In this document: in pieces, positions 24,526 through 32,590 of the stretch | Numbering within the stretch: the first letter of the stretch is position 1 | How the letters are laid out: each line of letters begins with the position of its first letter | NCBI GenBank assembly: GCA_020628475.1 | Contig: JAHDFB010000008.1 | Location: 1-64,000, forward strand | Length of the DNA stretch: 64,000 nt | Source of the DNA: Saprospiraceae bacterium | GTDB taxonomy: Bacteria; Bacteroidota; Bacteroidia; Chitinophagales; Saprospiraceae | Direction: 5' to 3' | Program-made: the position numbers and the translations under genes | Notes under the pieces: generated by a model | Database searches by the model: none | What the model was told of the DNA's origin: nothing | Seen by the model: only the letters and a program-made list of their open reading frames with translations

Positions 24526-25770
24526 TTATACTTTCTTGAAAATAAGAGAGGCGTTATGTCCTCCAAAACCGAAGGTATTACTTAGTACTGAATTGACCGT
24601 TCGATCTTGCGCTTCATTGAAGGTGAAATTAATCTTCGGATCAAAAGCCGGATCATCCGTAAAATGGTTGATCGTAGGCGGCACAAAATTATCTCGTATC
24701 GATAGTATACCAGCAATGGCTTCTACAGCACCTGCTGCCCCTAATAAGTGACCTGTCATTGACTTGGTCGAAGAGATATTTAAGTCATAGGTATCATCAC
24801 CAAATACATTTTTAATGGCTTTTATCTCAGCCACATCTCCCAATGGAGTCGATGTACCGTGAACATTGATATAATCGATATCAGCCGGTGTCATATTCGC
24901 TTCTTCCAAAGCCAAAGACATCACCTTTGATACACTGATTCCTTCTGGATGTGGAGCTGTCATATGGTATGCATCTGCTGTGTAAGCTACCGCAACAACT
25001 TCGGCATATATTTTTGCTCCTCTCTTTTTAGCGTGCTCATACTCTTCTAGTATCAATGCTCCCGCACCTTCTCCTAAAACAAATCCATCCCGATCCAAAT
25101 CGAAGGGTCTGGATGCTGTTAATGGATCATCATTTCGAATACTCATCGCTTTCATAGAGGCAAATCCACCTATTCCTGCTTTCGTTACTGCTGCTTCAGA
25201 ACCACCTGCAATGATGATATCTGCTTTGCCCATTTTAATATAATCTACGGCATTTCCAATCGAGTGATTTGAAGTAGCACAAGCGGAAACCGCTCCATAA
25301 TTAACACCTTTGAAGCCATAAGCCATAGAAATATGACCTGGGGCAATATCCGAAATCAATTTAGGTATTAAAAAAGGACTGTATTTTGGAGCTCCTTCTC
25401 TTCTGGCTTCGGCATCAATCTCCGATTCCATCGTATAGAATCCACCGATTCCACTACCCCAGATTACACCTGCTCTAAAAGGATCTTGCAAATTTTCATA
25501 ATCCAATCCAGAATCTTCGATAGCTTGACCAGCCGTATACATCGCATATTGGCAGAATGGATCCATACGTCTTAAGGCTTTTCGATCCACATATTTGGAA
25601 GGCTCGAAATCCTTTATTTCACAGGCAAAACGCGTTCTGAAATCGGTAGCATCAAAATGTGTTATCATCCCAGCACCACTCTTTCCTTCTTTCAAGGCCT
25701 GTCCATAAGTATCAACGTCATTTCCAATGGGAGTTAATGCTCCCAAACCAGTAACTACGACTCTTCTCAT
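24526..25770 (-). CDS. fabF: 3-oxoacyl-[acyl-carrier-protein] synthase II
   Basis: 414 residues from the ATG at 25770. The frame is open to 25941, but the preceding 57 codons are low-complexity, lie upstream of a -7 promoter element and precede the conserved start MRRVVVTGLGALTPIG. Catalytic residues are C164 (VSACATS), the histidine in INVHGTSTPLGD and that in SMTGHLLGAAG. It condenses acyl-ACP with malonyl-ACP in fatty acid elongation. It heads the fabF-rnc-YdjM-like operon and is divergent from the ABC permease genes. Confidence 0.97.
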   Translation of the reverse strand: MRRVVVTGLGALTPIGNDVDTYGQALKEGKSGAGMITHFDATDFRTRFACEIKDFEPSKYVDRKALRRMDPFCQYAMYTAGQAIEDSGLDYENLQDPFRAGVIWGSGIGGFYTMESEIDAEARREGAPKYSPFLIPKLISDIAPGHISMAYGFKGVNYGAVSACATSNHSIGNAVDYIKMGKADIIIAGGSEAAVTKAGIGGFASMKAMSIRNDDPLTASRPFDLDRDGFVLGEGAGALILEEYEHAKKRGAKIYAEVVAVAYTADAYHMTAPHPEGISVSKVMSLALEEANMTPADIDYINVHGTSTPLGDVAEIKAIKNVFGDDTYDLNISSTKSMTGHLLGAAGAVEAIAGILSIRDNFVPPTINHFTDDPAFDPKINFTFNEAQDRTVNSVLSNTFGFGGHNASLIFKKV

Positions 25771-25792
25771 ATTTTCAATTTTTATAAGGCTG

Positions 25793-25800
25793 CAAAAATA
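25793..25800 (-). promoter_or_regulatory. Putative -7 element (TATTTTTG) of fabF
   Basis: Minus-strand TATTTTTG fits TAnnTTTG and lies 23 nt upstream of the fabF ATG, confirming the shorter start. Confidence 0.5.
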
Positions 25801-25921
25801 AATAAATCTACCTAATGAAGATATTTTGCCACCGAAAGCTACTAAATTATAAGAATCTTGCTGTTTACCATATAAAAACAGCAATTTTGAGTAAATTTCC
25901 AACGTATTAATCATTGGATCA

Positions 25922-27283
25922 GTGATTTTGTTTATCCTCAAAAGGCTCTTTTATTTACTTTTTTCGATACCCATCGTGGTATTTATCGCTTTTTTTCTGA
26001 TAAAAGCGTCGCCCATTGATCCCGTCGAACAGCTCATCGACCAAGGTGAATTTTCATTGGATAGTGAGGCTTATTCCAAGATTTATACCGAAACTGCTAG
26101 AAATAATGGCCTTGATAAACCCCTATTTTATTTTTCCATCAGTACCAGTAACTACGATAAAGATTTTTATCAATTGGTTTTGCCTGCTGATATCACATTC
26201 TTTAAAAATTTACTACGCGAATCATTTGATTATCAAGCCATCAAACAATTACACCAAGCGCTGAATCAGCTCAACAAAGAAGCCTCTAAAGAATTGAAAC
26301 CCTATATTTCTTCCATTCTTTTGAGCAAAACTATTGATGAAATTGATAAGAGTCTGGAGCAGTTACAATCGAAGAGTCCCGGATACTATGCCGTCATCGC
26401 GCCTTCTGTGCAAACATTAAAGGCCAGTAAATCGAATCTTTTCAGATGGATCCCTTCATGTACATGGCACGGATTGGATAATCAATACCACCAATCCATT
26501 TCGAAAATATTCCGTTTTGATTTAGGCGCATCCAAACGAGATGGTCGCGCCGTACAAGTCAAAATCAGACAGGCTTTTTCGCTGACCCTATTGATGATCA
26601 TTCTAGCATTACTTTTCTGTTATCCTTTTTCAATCTGGCTGGGAAAGCAAATGTTCATACATCGCCATAAACGATGGCCAGGCATACTAGAATCCATTCT
26701 TTTTATGTTTGCTTCGATTCCATTATTCTGGTTGGCCACCATGGCGCTGAGTTTATTTACCACACCTGAGTATGCAAAATGGCTACATATATTTCCGAGT
26801 GTAAGTAATTTTGACATGCATTTGAAGGATCACTTTTGGCAAGGTATCTGGAACAACATACATCAATTGATTTTGCCGATCATCTGTATGGTTATCTTAG
26901 AGTTGGCCATCGTAACGAGACAAATTGCCAATCTGCTGCAAAAAGAAGCACATCAAGTCTATATCAATACAGCCAAAATGAAAGGGCTGGATCATAAAGA
27001 CATCATCCATCATCATATGTATCGCTCTGCCAGAATTCAAATGATTACGATGATCTCCGGAGGTATTACCAGCTCCTTAGCCGGTTTTGTTGTCATCGAA
27101 TATATTTTCAATATTCTCGGAATAGGAAGACTACTCTTAGACAGCATAAAATTCTCGGACTGGCCAGTACTCCTAGGCATCATTCTATTGGTGTATATCC
27201 TGACCAATATAATTGTTACTATAGCCGATATATTGATCAATCGTTTTGATCCTCGATTAAACCTATTTGATCATGCGCAGTAG
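25922..27283 (+). CDS. Oligopeptide/dipeptide-type ABC permease, DppB-like
   Basis: 453 residues from a GTG start. The N-terminal helix (RLFYLLFSIPIVVFIAFFLIKASP) is followed by a large extracytoplasmic segment (about residues 30-210), longer than the roughly 60-residue loop of E. coli DppB. The C-terminal part holds the five helices of the BPD_transp_1 domain and the EAA-like loop HQVYINTAKMKGLDHKDIIHHHMYR. The following permease gene overlaps its end by 11 nt. Neither an ATP-binding subunit nor a substrate-binding protein is encoded nearby, so the transporter must be completed by genes elsewhere. Confidence 0.9.
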   Translation: MILFILKRLFYLLFSIPIVVFIAFFLIKASPIDPVEQLIDQGEFSLDSEAYSKIYTETARNNGLDKPLFYFSISTSNYDKDFYQLVLPADITFFKNLLRESFDYQAIKQLHQALNQLNKEASKELKPYISSILLSKTIDEIDKSLEQLQSKSPGYYAVIAPSVQTLKASKSNLFRWIPSCTWHGLDNQYHQSISKIFRFDLGASKRDGRAVQVKIRQAFSLTLLMIILALLFCYPFSIWLGKQMFIHRHKRWPGILESILFMFASIPLFWLATMALSLFTTPEYAKWLHIFPSVSNFDMHLKDHFWQGIWNNIHQLILPIICMVILELAIVTRQIANLLQKEAHQVYINTAKMKGLDHKDIIHHHMYRSARIQMITMISGGITSSLAGFVVIEYIFNILGIGRLLLDSIKFSDWPVLLGIILLVYILTNIIVTIADILINRFDPRLNLFDHAQ

Positions 27284-28448
27284 TACATCTTGGTCATATC
27301 GTATAGCTTGGATATATCTCCTTTTATTAGCTTCTATAGCTATTATCGGACCACTTTTTACCAGTAATGCACCTTGGAAATGGACGCATAACGATACGAA
27401 TGTTTACCCGGCTTGGAGCATGTATTTGGATCAGTGGGGTCTCCAGGAAGCTCCACCTGCTTGGAAACTCAAAGATTGGAACACCGTACCCGGACAAAAA
27501 GTAGAAAATCTAATTCCTTATGATCCAAACTACATGGATCTCTCGGCGGTCGGAGCTAAAAAACCAGGATTGGATTCCAAGCACTTACTCGGAACGGACC
27601 TATACGGTAGAGATGTATTAGCTGGACTTATACAAGGCTGTCATGTATCCTTACTCATTGGATCTTTATCCGTCGTATTAATGCTCATACTCGCATTTCT
27701 CTTCAGTATATTTACCAGTTATGTAGGAAATGAATCACTTAAACTAAGTATTCCACAAATAATACTGTTGACGCTTGTAGCTATGATGCTTATTTATTAT
27801 CTATTCATAGCATTTCCTTCTTCTTCCTTAATAGTGGGTATATTCAAAGTGCTCATCTTGATCAGCATGCTCGCCGCTTTGAGTATTTGGCTACAACGAA
27901 ACAAAGTACTTTCTTGGGGCAATCAATATTTCATTCCTTTGGATCTCGTAGGATTGCGATTCTACGAATTGTTTAAATCAATTCCTGCGCTGATAATTCT
28001 ATTGATTTTAATCGGTATCCAACCGGAAAAATCAATCTTCAATCTGGCTCTGACACTAGGCTTATTACTCTGGCCGATATTGTATCGATACATACGAATA
28101 GAATTTCATCAAGAAAAAGCAAAAGACAGTTTTCAATCATATAAGAATATGGGATTTGGTCATTTGCGAATCATTTTCATTCAGATGCTTCCAAATATTA
28201 TGGCCACTTTAATCACACCAATTATATTCATTTTCATCTCTGTTATTGTGACCGAGGCTACCCTATCTTTTCTGGGGATTGGGCTCAATGAGAACATTAT
28301 TAGTTGGGGAAAAATACTGGCTCAAGCAAGACAACGTATCGATGCTTGGTGGCTGATTTTATTTCCAGGACTTTTATTGTTTTTATGCTTGTATGCCTTA
28401 AACATTATTGCTCGATATTGGAGTCAACAGTCCATACAAAAAGCCTGA
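27273..28448 (+). CDS. Oligopeptide/dipeptide-type ABC permease, DppC-like
   Basis: 391 residues from the ATG at 27273, a likelier start than the TTG six bases upstream. It has an N-terminal helix, an extracytoplasmic domain (about 32-120) with the family marker HLLGTDLYGRDVLAGL, and about six further helices. The EAA-like loop (YKNMGFGHLRIIFIQMLPN) contacts the ATPase. The 3-prime part contains SFLGIGLNENIISWGKIL, characteristic of DppC/OppC. It is translationally linked to the DppB-like gene. Substrate not predictable. Confidence 0.9.
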   Translation: MRSSTSWSYRIAWIYLLLLASIAIIGPLFTSNAPWKWTHNDTNVYPAWSMYLDQWGLQEAPPAWKLKDWNTVPGQKVENLIPYDPNYMDLSAVGAKKPGLDSKHLLGTDLYGRDVLAGLIQGCHVSLLIGSLSVVLMLILAFLFSIFTSYVGNESLKLSIPQIILLTLVAMMLIYYLFIAFPSSSLIVGIFKVLILISMLAALSIWLQRNKVLSWGNQYFIPLDLVGLRFYELFKSIPALIILLILIGIQPEKSIFNLALTLGLLLWPILYRYIRIEFHQEKAKDSFQSYKNMGFGHLRIIFIQMLPNIMATLITPIIFIFISVIVTEATLSFLGIGLNENIISWGKILAQARQRIDAWWLILFPGLLLFLCLYALNIIARYWSQQSIQKA

Positions 28449-28753
28449 TTCGATCCCTGCGAAATATCAGGAAGAGCAGGCAATTATTTTAATCGCTAAA
28501 GCCTTATGAATACATGGCTTATATATTATTCATTAAATTCTATGTAGATAGTTTGTGTCACAAAGGGTATATCTTCTATCTAAAAACACTATTTTTGCCT
28601 ACCCATGAGCAATAAAAAAGGACTTCAATCATTATTAGAATGAAGTGAATCGGAGTGAAGATAAATGCGGGGTACTCTTGTCCGATTCAGCTGAAAGAAT
28701 ATATCGAGTAAAACATTCAGCTCTATATTTGCTAATAAAATATAACCAATATT
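28449..28753 (+). other. Intergenic interval before accA
   Basis: 305 bp without a convincing gene. It contains a TATTTTTG at 28590-28597 and a TATATTTG at 28724-28731, both matching the -7 consensus. Short ORFs here lack family features. Confidence 0.5.
28724..28731 (+). promoter_or_regulatory. Putative -7 element (TATATTTG) of accA
   Basis: Perfect TAnnTTTG match 22 nt upstream of the accA ATG. No -33 TTG is evident at the ideal spacing. Confidence 0.45.
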
Positions 28754-29809
28754 ATGGTTTTCTTAGAATTCGAAAAACCACTAGAAAGCTTACACGAGCA
28801 ACTGGAAAAATTCAGGCAAATAAATGCCGAAGGAGATATTGATGTAAGCGATAAAATTGTTGAAATAGAAAAGAAAATAGTTGCTAAACGAAAAGAAATT
28901 TTTAGCAACCTAAATAGATGGCAGCGTGTTCAATTGTCTAGACATCCTGAACGTCCATATACCTTATATTACATCAATGAGATGTGTAAAAACTTCACTG
29001 AATTGCACGGTGATCGTTATTTCAAAGACGATAAAGCAATCGTCGGAGGAATAGGGAAAATAAATGGACAATCTTGCGTCATCTTAGGGCATCAAAAAGG
29101 GGTTAATACCAAATTACGCCAATACCGAAACTTTGGAATGGCAAACCCAGAAGGCTATCGAAAAGCACTTCGGCTGATGAAAATGGCCGAGCGATTCAAT
29201 ATGCCAGTGATCTGTTTGATCGATACACCGGGTGCATATCCAGGTATCGAGGCTGAAGAACGAGGTCAGGCTGAAGCAATTGCCAAGAATTTATTCGAAA
29301 TGGCTCAATTACGCACACCAATTCTATGTTATGTGATTGGAGAAGGAGCTTCTGGTGGTGCTCTTGGAATCGGTCTTGGAGATAAAGTCTGTATGATGGA
29401 AAACACTTGGTATTCCGTTATTTCTCCAGAATCTTGCTCTTCGATCTTATGGCGATCTTGGGATTACAAACAAAAAGCAGCAGAAGCGTTGAGACTTACT
29501 GCAGATGATATGCTTGGATTCGGTCTGATCGATGAAATCATCAAAGAACCGCTGGGAGGAGCACATGTCGATCGAGAAAAAATGGCTAAAACCTTGCGTT
29601 TACACATTAAAAAAGAACTGCAAGAACTTTGTGCTTTAGATAAAGATGAACTGGTTCAACGACGTATAGAAAAGTACAGTAAAATGGGTGAATTCACGGT
29701 CATTCAAGATGAAGCTCCCGAAGAAGTTGAAGCCAAGGAAAAATCCATAACAGAAAAGAAAAGCAAACGATCCAAAAAAGTAAAAGAAGAAGTTTTAGAG
29801 GATAAATAA
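28754..29809 (+). CDS. accA: Acetyl-CoA carboxylase carboxyltransferase subunit alpha
   Basis: 351 residues. It forms the carboxyltransferase with AccD and transfers the carboxyl group from biotin to acetyl-CoA, the first step of fatty acid synthesis. The N-terminus ([17 protein letters not shown]) and [11 protein letters not shown]...[19 protein letters not shown] are characteristic, followed by the [15 protein letters not shown] oxyanion-hole region near 197. The last 25 residues are a K/E-rich, probably disordered extension ([13 protein letters not shown]) beyond the usual core. accD is not in the window. Confidence 0.97.
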   Translation: MVFLEFEKPLESLHEQLEKFRQINAEGDIDVSDKIVEIEKKIVAKRKEIFSNLNRWQRVQLSRHPERPYTLYYINEMCKNFTELHGDRYFKDDKAIVGGIGKINGQSCVILGHQKGVNTKLRQYRNFGMANPEGYRKALRLMKMAERFNMPVICLIDTPGAYPGIEAEERGQAEAIAKNLFEMAQLRTPILCYVIGEGASGGALGIGLGDKVCMMENTWYSVISPESCSSILWRSWDYKQKAAEALRLTADDMLGFGLIDEIIKEPLGGAHVDREKMAKTLRLHIKKELQELCALDKDELVQRRIEKYSKMGEFTVIQDEAPEEVEAKEKSITEKKSKRSKKVKEEVLEDK

Positions 29810-29821
29810 TTCTGATTTTAT

Positions 29822-30349
29822 ATGAATTGGCTCAAAAACAAGTTGTTTTCCTATCAATTGAAAAATATTCCGGTTGATAAGATAAACAATGATCAGAAAG
29901 CACAGATAAAAAATCTGACCAGCTATATTGGCATTCTATATGATGACATTCATATTGATAACCTACAAGAAATGTCTCAGATAATAAATCGTTGGACAAA
30001 ATCCGGAAAGCGAATCGAGACCTTCTCTTTCGTGGATGTCAAAGAATTTGAAGAAGATTCCAATCCCGACAACAAAATATGTAGAAAGGATATCAATTGG
30101 TATGGACTACCAAAAGGAGAGAAAGTGGATCGCTTTACCCAAAAAAAGTTTGACATCCTGATTACGATCAACCCAAACAAAACCAAACACCTGCATTATT
30201 TAAATGCGGCTTCTAAAGCCAAGTTTAAAATTGGATTGTTACCAGACGAACTAGAATTTTACAATCTCATGATTGATTGTCCCAAAAACGATTCGATCAA
30301 AAAAATATTTTCAGACATTCAAATCACCTTAGATAAATTAGCTATATAA
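29822..30349 (+). CDS. DUF6913-type protein
   Basis: 175 residues, soluble, without signal peptide. The pattern of an N-terminal K-rich helix, an IGILYDD segment near 41, KICRKDINWYGLP near 84 and DILITINPNKTKHLHYLNAASKAKFKIGL near 110-140 matches the small Bacteroidota family I know as DUF6913. Its members commonly sit directly upstream of dapA, as here, where the stop and the dapA start share TAATG. A role in the diaminopimelate/lysine branch is suggested only by this linkage. Biochemical function unknown. Confidence 0.75.
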   Translation: MNWLKNKLFSYQLKNIPVDKINNDQKAQIKNLTSYIGILYDDIHIDNLQEMSQIINRWTKSGKRIETFSFVDVKEFEEDSNPDNKICRKDINWYGLPKGEKVDRFTQKKFDILITINPNKTKHLHYLNAASKAKFKIGLLPDELEFYNLMIDCPKNDSIKKIFSDIQITLDKLAI

Positions 30350-31254
30350 TGCGTAATCAACAGACCTATCAACAATACACCGGAATGGGCGTCGCTGTAA
30401 CGACTCCATTTATAAACAGTAAAATAGATTTCGGTACGCTGGCTAAATTAATCGATCATAAGATTGACAACGGAACCGATTATTTAGTGGCCCTTGGCTC
30501 TACAGGTGAATGTAACTTGCTGAACGAAAAAGAACAAAAAGAAATTCTTGCCTTCTTCGTTCAACAAATAGATGGTCGTGTTCCATTGGTGGCCGGAAAT
30601 TTCTCTGAAATTTACACCGGTGATGTGATCGATAAATTTGATCGTTTCGATATGACCGGTATCGACGCGCTCATGATTTCTGCTCCCGCTTATGTAAAAC
30701 CACCACAAGAAGGGATGTATCAGCACTTCATGAAAATTGCCGAACATACACCACTCCCATTGATTATATACAATGTACCTGGTAGGACTAAATCCAACTT
30801 GGAATGGGAGACAACCACACGTCTAGCTCATGATTCGAAAAAGTTTATTGGCCTAAAAGAAGCGAGTGGTGATTTGATTCAGACTATACACATCACCCGA
30901 AACAAGCCTACAGACTTTTTCCTCACTTCTGGTGATGATGAACTTGCCTTAGCGATGATGGCAAATGGTGGAGAAGGACTCATTTCGGTGATTGGCAACG
31001 CCTATCCGAAAGAGACCAAGAAAATGATTGATCTAGCTTTGAAAGGAAATTATCAGGATGCTGTTAAAATTCAACATGAATTTTTCTCTATTTATCTCTG
31101 GATCTACAAAGAGGGAAATCCTGCCGGAATCAAGGCCGCGCAAGAAATATTAGGTTTTGGATCGAAAGAAGTTAGATTGCCTTTGGCTGCCTTAAGCCAA
31201 GAGTCCTACGATTTACTTAAAAACGAAATGGAACGAATTCAAACCGTTTTCTAA
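30349..31254 (+). CDS. dapA: 4-hydroxy-tetrahydrodipicolinate synthase
   Basis: 301 residues, a TIM-barrel Schiff-base enzyme that condenses pyruvate with aspartate semialdehyde in lysine and peptidoglycan precursor synthesis. Seen: the GSTGE loop at 50-54 (usually GTTGE), Y141 in YNVPGRT and the pyruvate-binding K170 in GLKEASGD. The first 14 residues are typical for the Bacteroidota enzyme. It is translationally coupled to the DUF6913-type gene upstream. Confidence 0.96.
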   Translation: MRNQQTYQQYTGMGVAVTTPFINSKIDFGTLAKLIDHKIDNGTDYLVALGSTGECNLLNEKEQKEILAFFVQQIDGRVPLVAGNFSEIYTGDVIDKFDRFDMTGIDALMISAPAYVKPPQEGMYQHFMKIAEHTPLPLIIYNVPGRTKSNLEWETTTRLAHDSKKFIGLKEASGDLIQTIHITRNKPTDFFLTSGDDELALAMMANGGEGLISVIGNAYPKETKKMIDLALKGNYQDAVKIQHEFFSIYLWIYKEGNPAGIKAAQEILGFGSKEVRLPLAALSQESYDLLKNEMERIQTVF

Positions 31255-31284
31255 ACAATCGTTGACGTATCTGTTTAATTACTT

Positions 31285-32226
31285 TTATTGCACTACAAAG
31301 CGAATACCCGCTTGATCAGCTATTTGAATGATATAGGCTCCAGCTGCTAATTGTTGGGAAATACGTAAATCTTTACCGCTCATTAAGGTTGAACCTTGTA
31401 AATCATAAATTACCCACGGCATAGGAACATCTGCATCAATTTCCAAGAAATCAGATCCTGAAATTACGGAACGTTTCAAACCGATTTTCTGCACAGCTAG
31501 TTGATCGACTGTATGCACCGTATTACAAGGCGTTGCATTCATCAACCAAGTCAAGCCTTCGTTTAATATATTAAATTGATTGTCAAACTCGATCGTATGG
31601 CCGACCCCGTTGAGCAGGTTTGTTTCTACACAAGCCATATTATCTTCTAAAAGATTAACAAGAGGTGTAAATCTTACATTAGGAGAATCCTGTGATCCAT
31701 GTATAATATAAAAGTATTGATCTTTTGCTTGGCTAGCAAAATTAACCACCTCGCTCTGTTCAACAGCTGCCCCCATAGGCATAAAACCCGCAAAGCGCTC
31801 GACATGATTGAGCCCATAAGTATAGACGGTTTTTCCACCCCAAGAAAATCCTACCAAATACATCTTTGAGGCATCCAGATTGTATTGCCCCATCATTTCA
31901 TCAATCAAGAAAGTAGTAAACGCGGTATCAATATCATCATCAATTTGTCCATCTGATCCGCCATCCGGGCAAATTACAATACAATTATTAGCCTCGGCAA
32001 TTTCCGATAATTCCTCCGCCCAAGATTCTGAATCCCATTTGCTGGTATTCCAAGGATGCAATCCCACAATCACCTTGGAAGGAACGGTTGCATCATAGCC
32101 TGAGGGTATATAAAGGGTATATTTTTTTTCTGGATCAGTCTGGAAATCGTAACTTCCATTAATAATTTCTTGAGCATCCACTCGACAAAATAGTGCGGCT
32201 ATGAAAATAAGTAAAAGATATCGCAT
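31285..32226 (-). CDS. Secreted alpha/beta hydrolase with T9SS type A domain
   Basis: 313 residues. Signal peptide 1-18, then an alpha/beta-hydrolase domain with nucleophile S128 in G-F-S-W-G, plausible acid D180 and histidine H210 (GVGHTIEF). The beginning (YTLYIPSGYD...VIVGLHPWN) resembles feruloyl esterase, PHB depolymerase-like and phospholipase/carboxylesterase folds. The last about 70 residues are a T9SS type A sorting domain (VIYDLQGSTLMSGKDL...GAYIIQIAD). It should be a surface or extracellular esterase; the substrate is not inferable. Confidence 0.85.
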   Translation of the reverse strand: MRYLLLIFIAALFCRVDAQEIINGSYDFQTDPEKKYTLYIPSGYDATVPSKVIVGLHPWNTSKWDSESWAEELSEIAEANNCIVICPDGGSDGQIDDDIDTAFTTFLIDEMMGQYNLDASKMYLVGFSWGGKTVYTYGLNHVERFAGFMPMGAAVEQSEVVNFASQAKDQYFYIIHGSQDSPNVRFTPLVNLLEDNMACVETNLLNGVGHTIEFDNQFNILNEGLTWLMNATPCNTVHTVDQLAVQKIGLKRSVISGSDFLEIDADVPMPWVIYDLQGSTLMSGKDLRISQQLAAGAYIIQIADQAGIRFVVQ

Positions 32227-32320
32227 TGATTTTTTTCTTAAAGATAACAGAATTCAACTTGGACCACATCTTGGTCCATCATAAGCTGGGTAAATTGTCG
32301 TTTTGCTAGCTGTTTTATTA

Positions 32321-32440
32321 GGGCGATTGCCACCTCCTACGTCGGCGTCACCAGGCTCTGCATGGTTTCATCCCTTCGATACGAAGTATCTTCGGGACCT
32401 TCCTCCGAAGTCGTCGGCCATTCCGATCCTTATCGCATAA
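32321..32440 (-). repeat. Dispersed GC-rich element, copy F
   Basis: On the minus strand it begins GCGATAAGGATCGGAATGG, contains a central TCCCGAAGATACTTCG / GAAGGGATGAAA region and ends GGCAATCGCCC. Start and end match copy D at 53366. It lies in the 364-bp divergent interval between the hydrolase and glutamine synthetase genes, a position where a promoter or regulatory role could be considered. Confidence 0.65.
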
Positions 32441-32549
32441 ATATTTCATACACCCCTCTCAAAATAGGGGTTACTTGTTAAAAATTTACATTTTTTACAT
32501 TATACCCCCTAATATTTTATCAAATTTTAGGATAAAGTACATTTATTTT

Positions 32550-32557
32550 TATCTTTG
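32550..32557 (+). promoter_or_regulatory. Putative -7 element (TATCTTTG) of glutamine synthetase
   Basis: Perfect TAnnTTTG match 33 nt upstream of the glutamine synthetase ATG. The upstream 60 bases are AT-rich. Confidence 0.5.
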
Positions 32558-32590
32558 CCCCCATCTTTTTAAATATAAAAAATAAATGTA

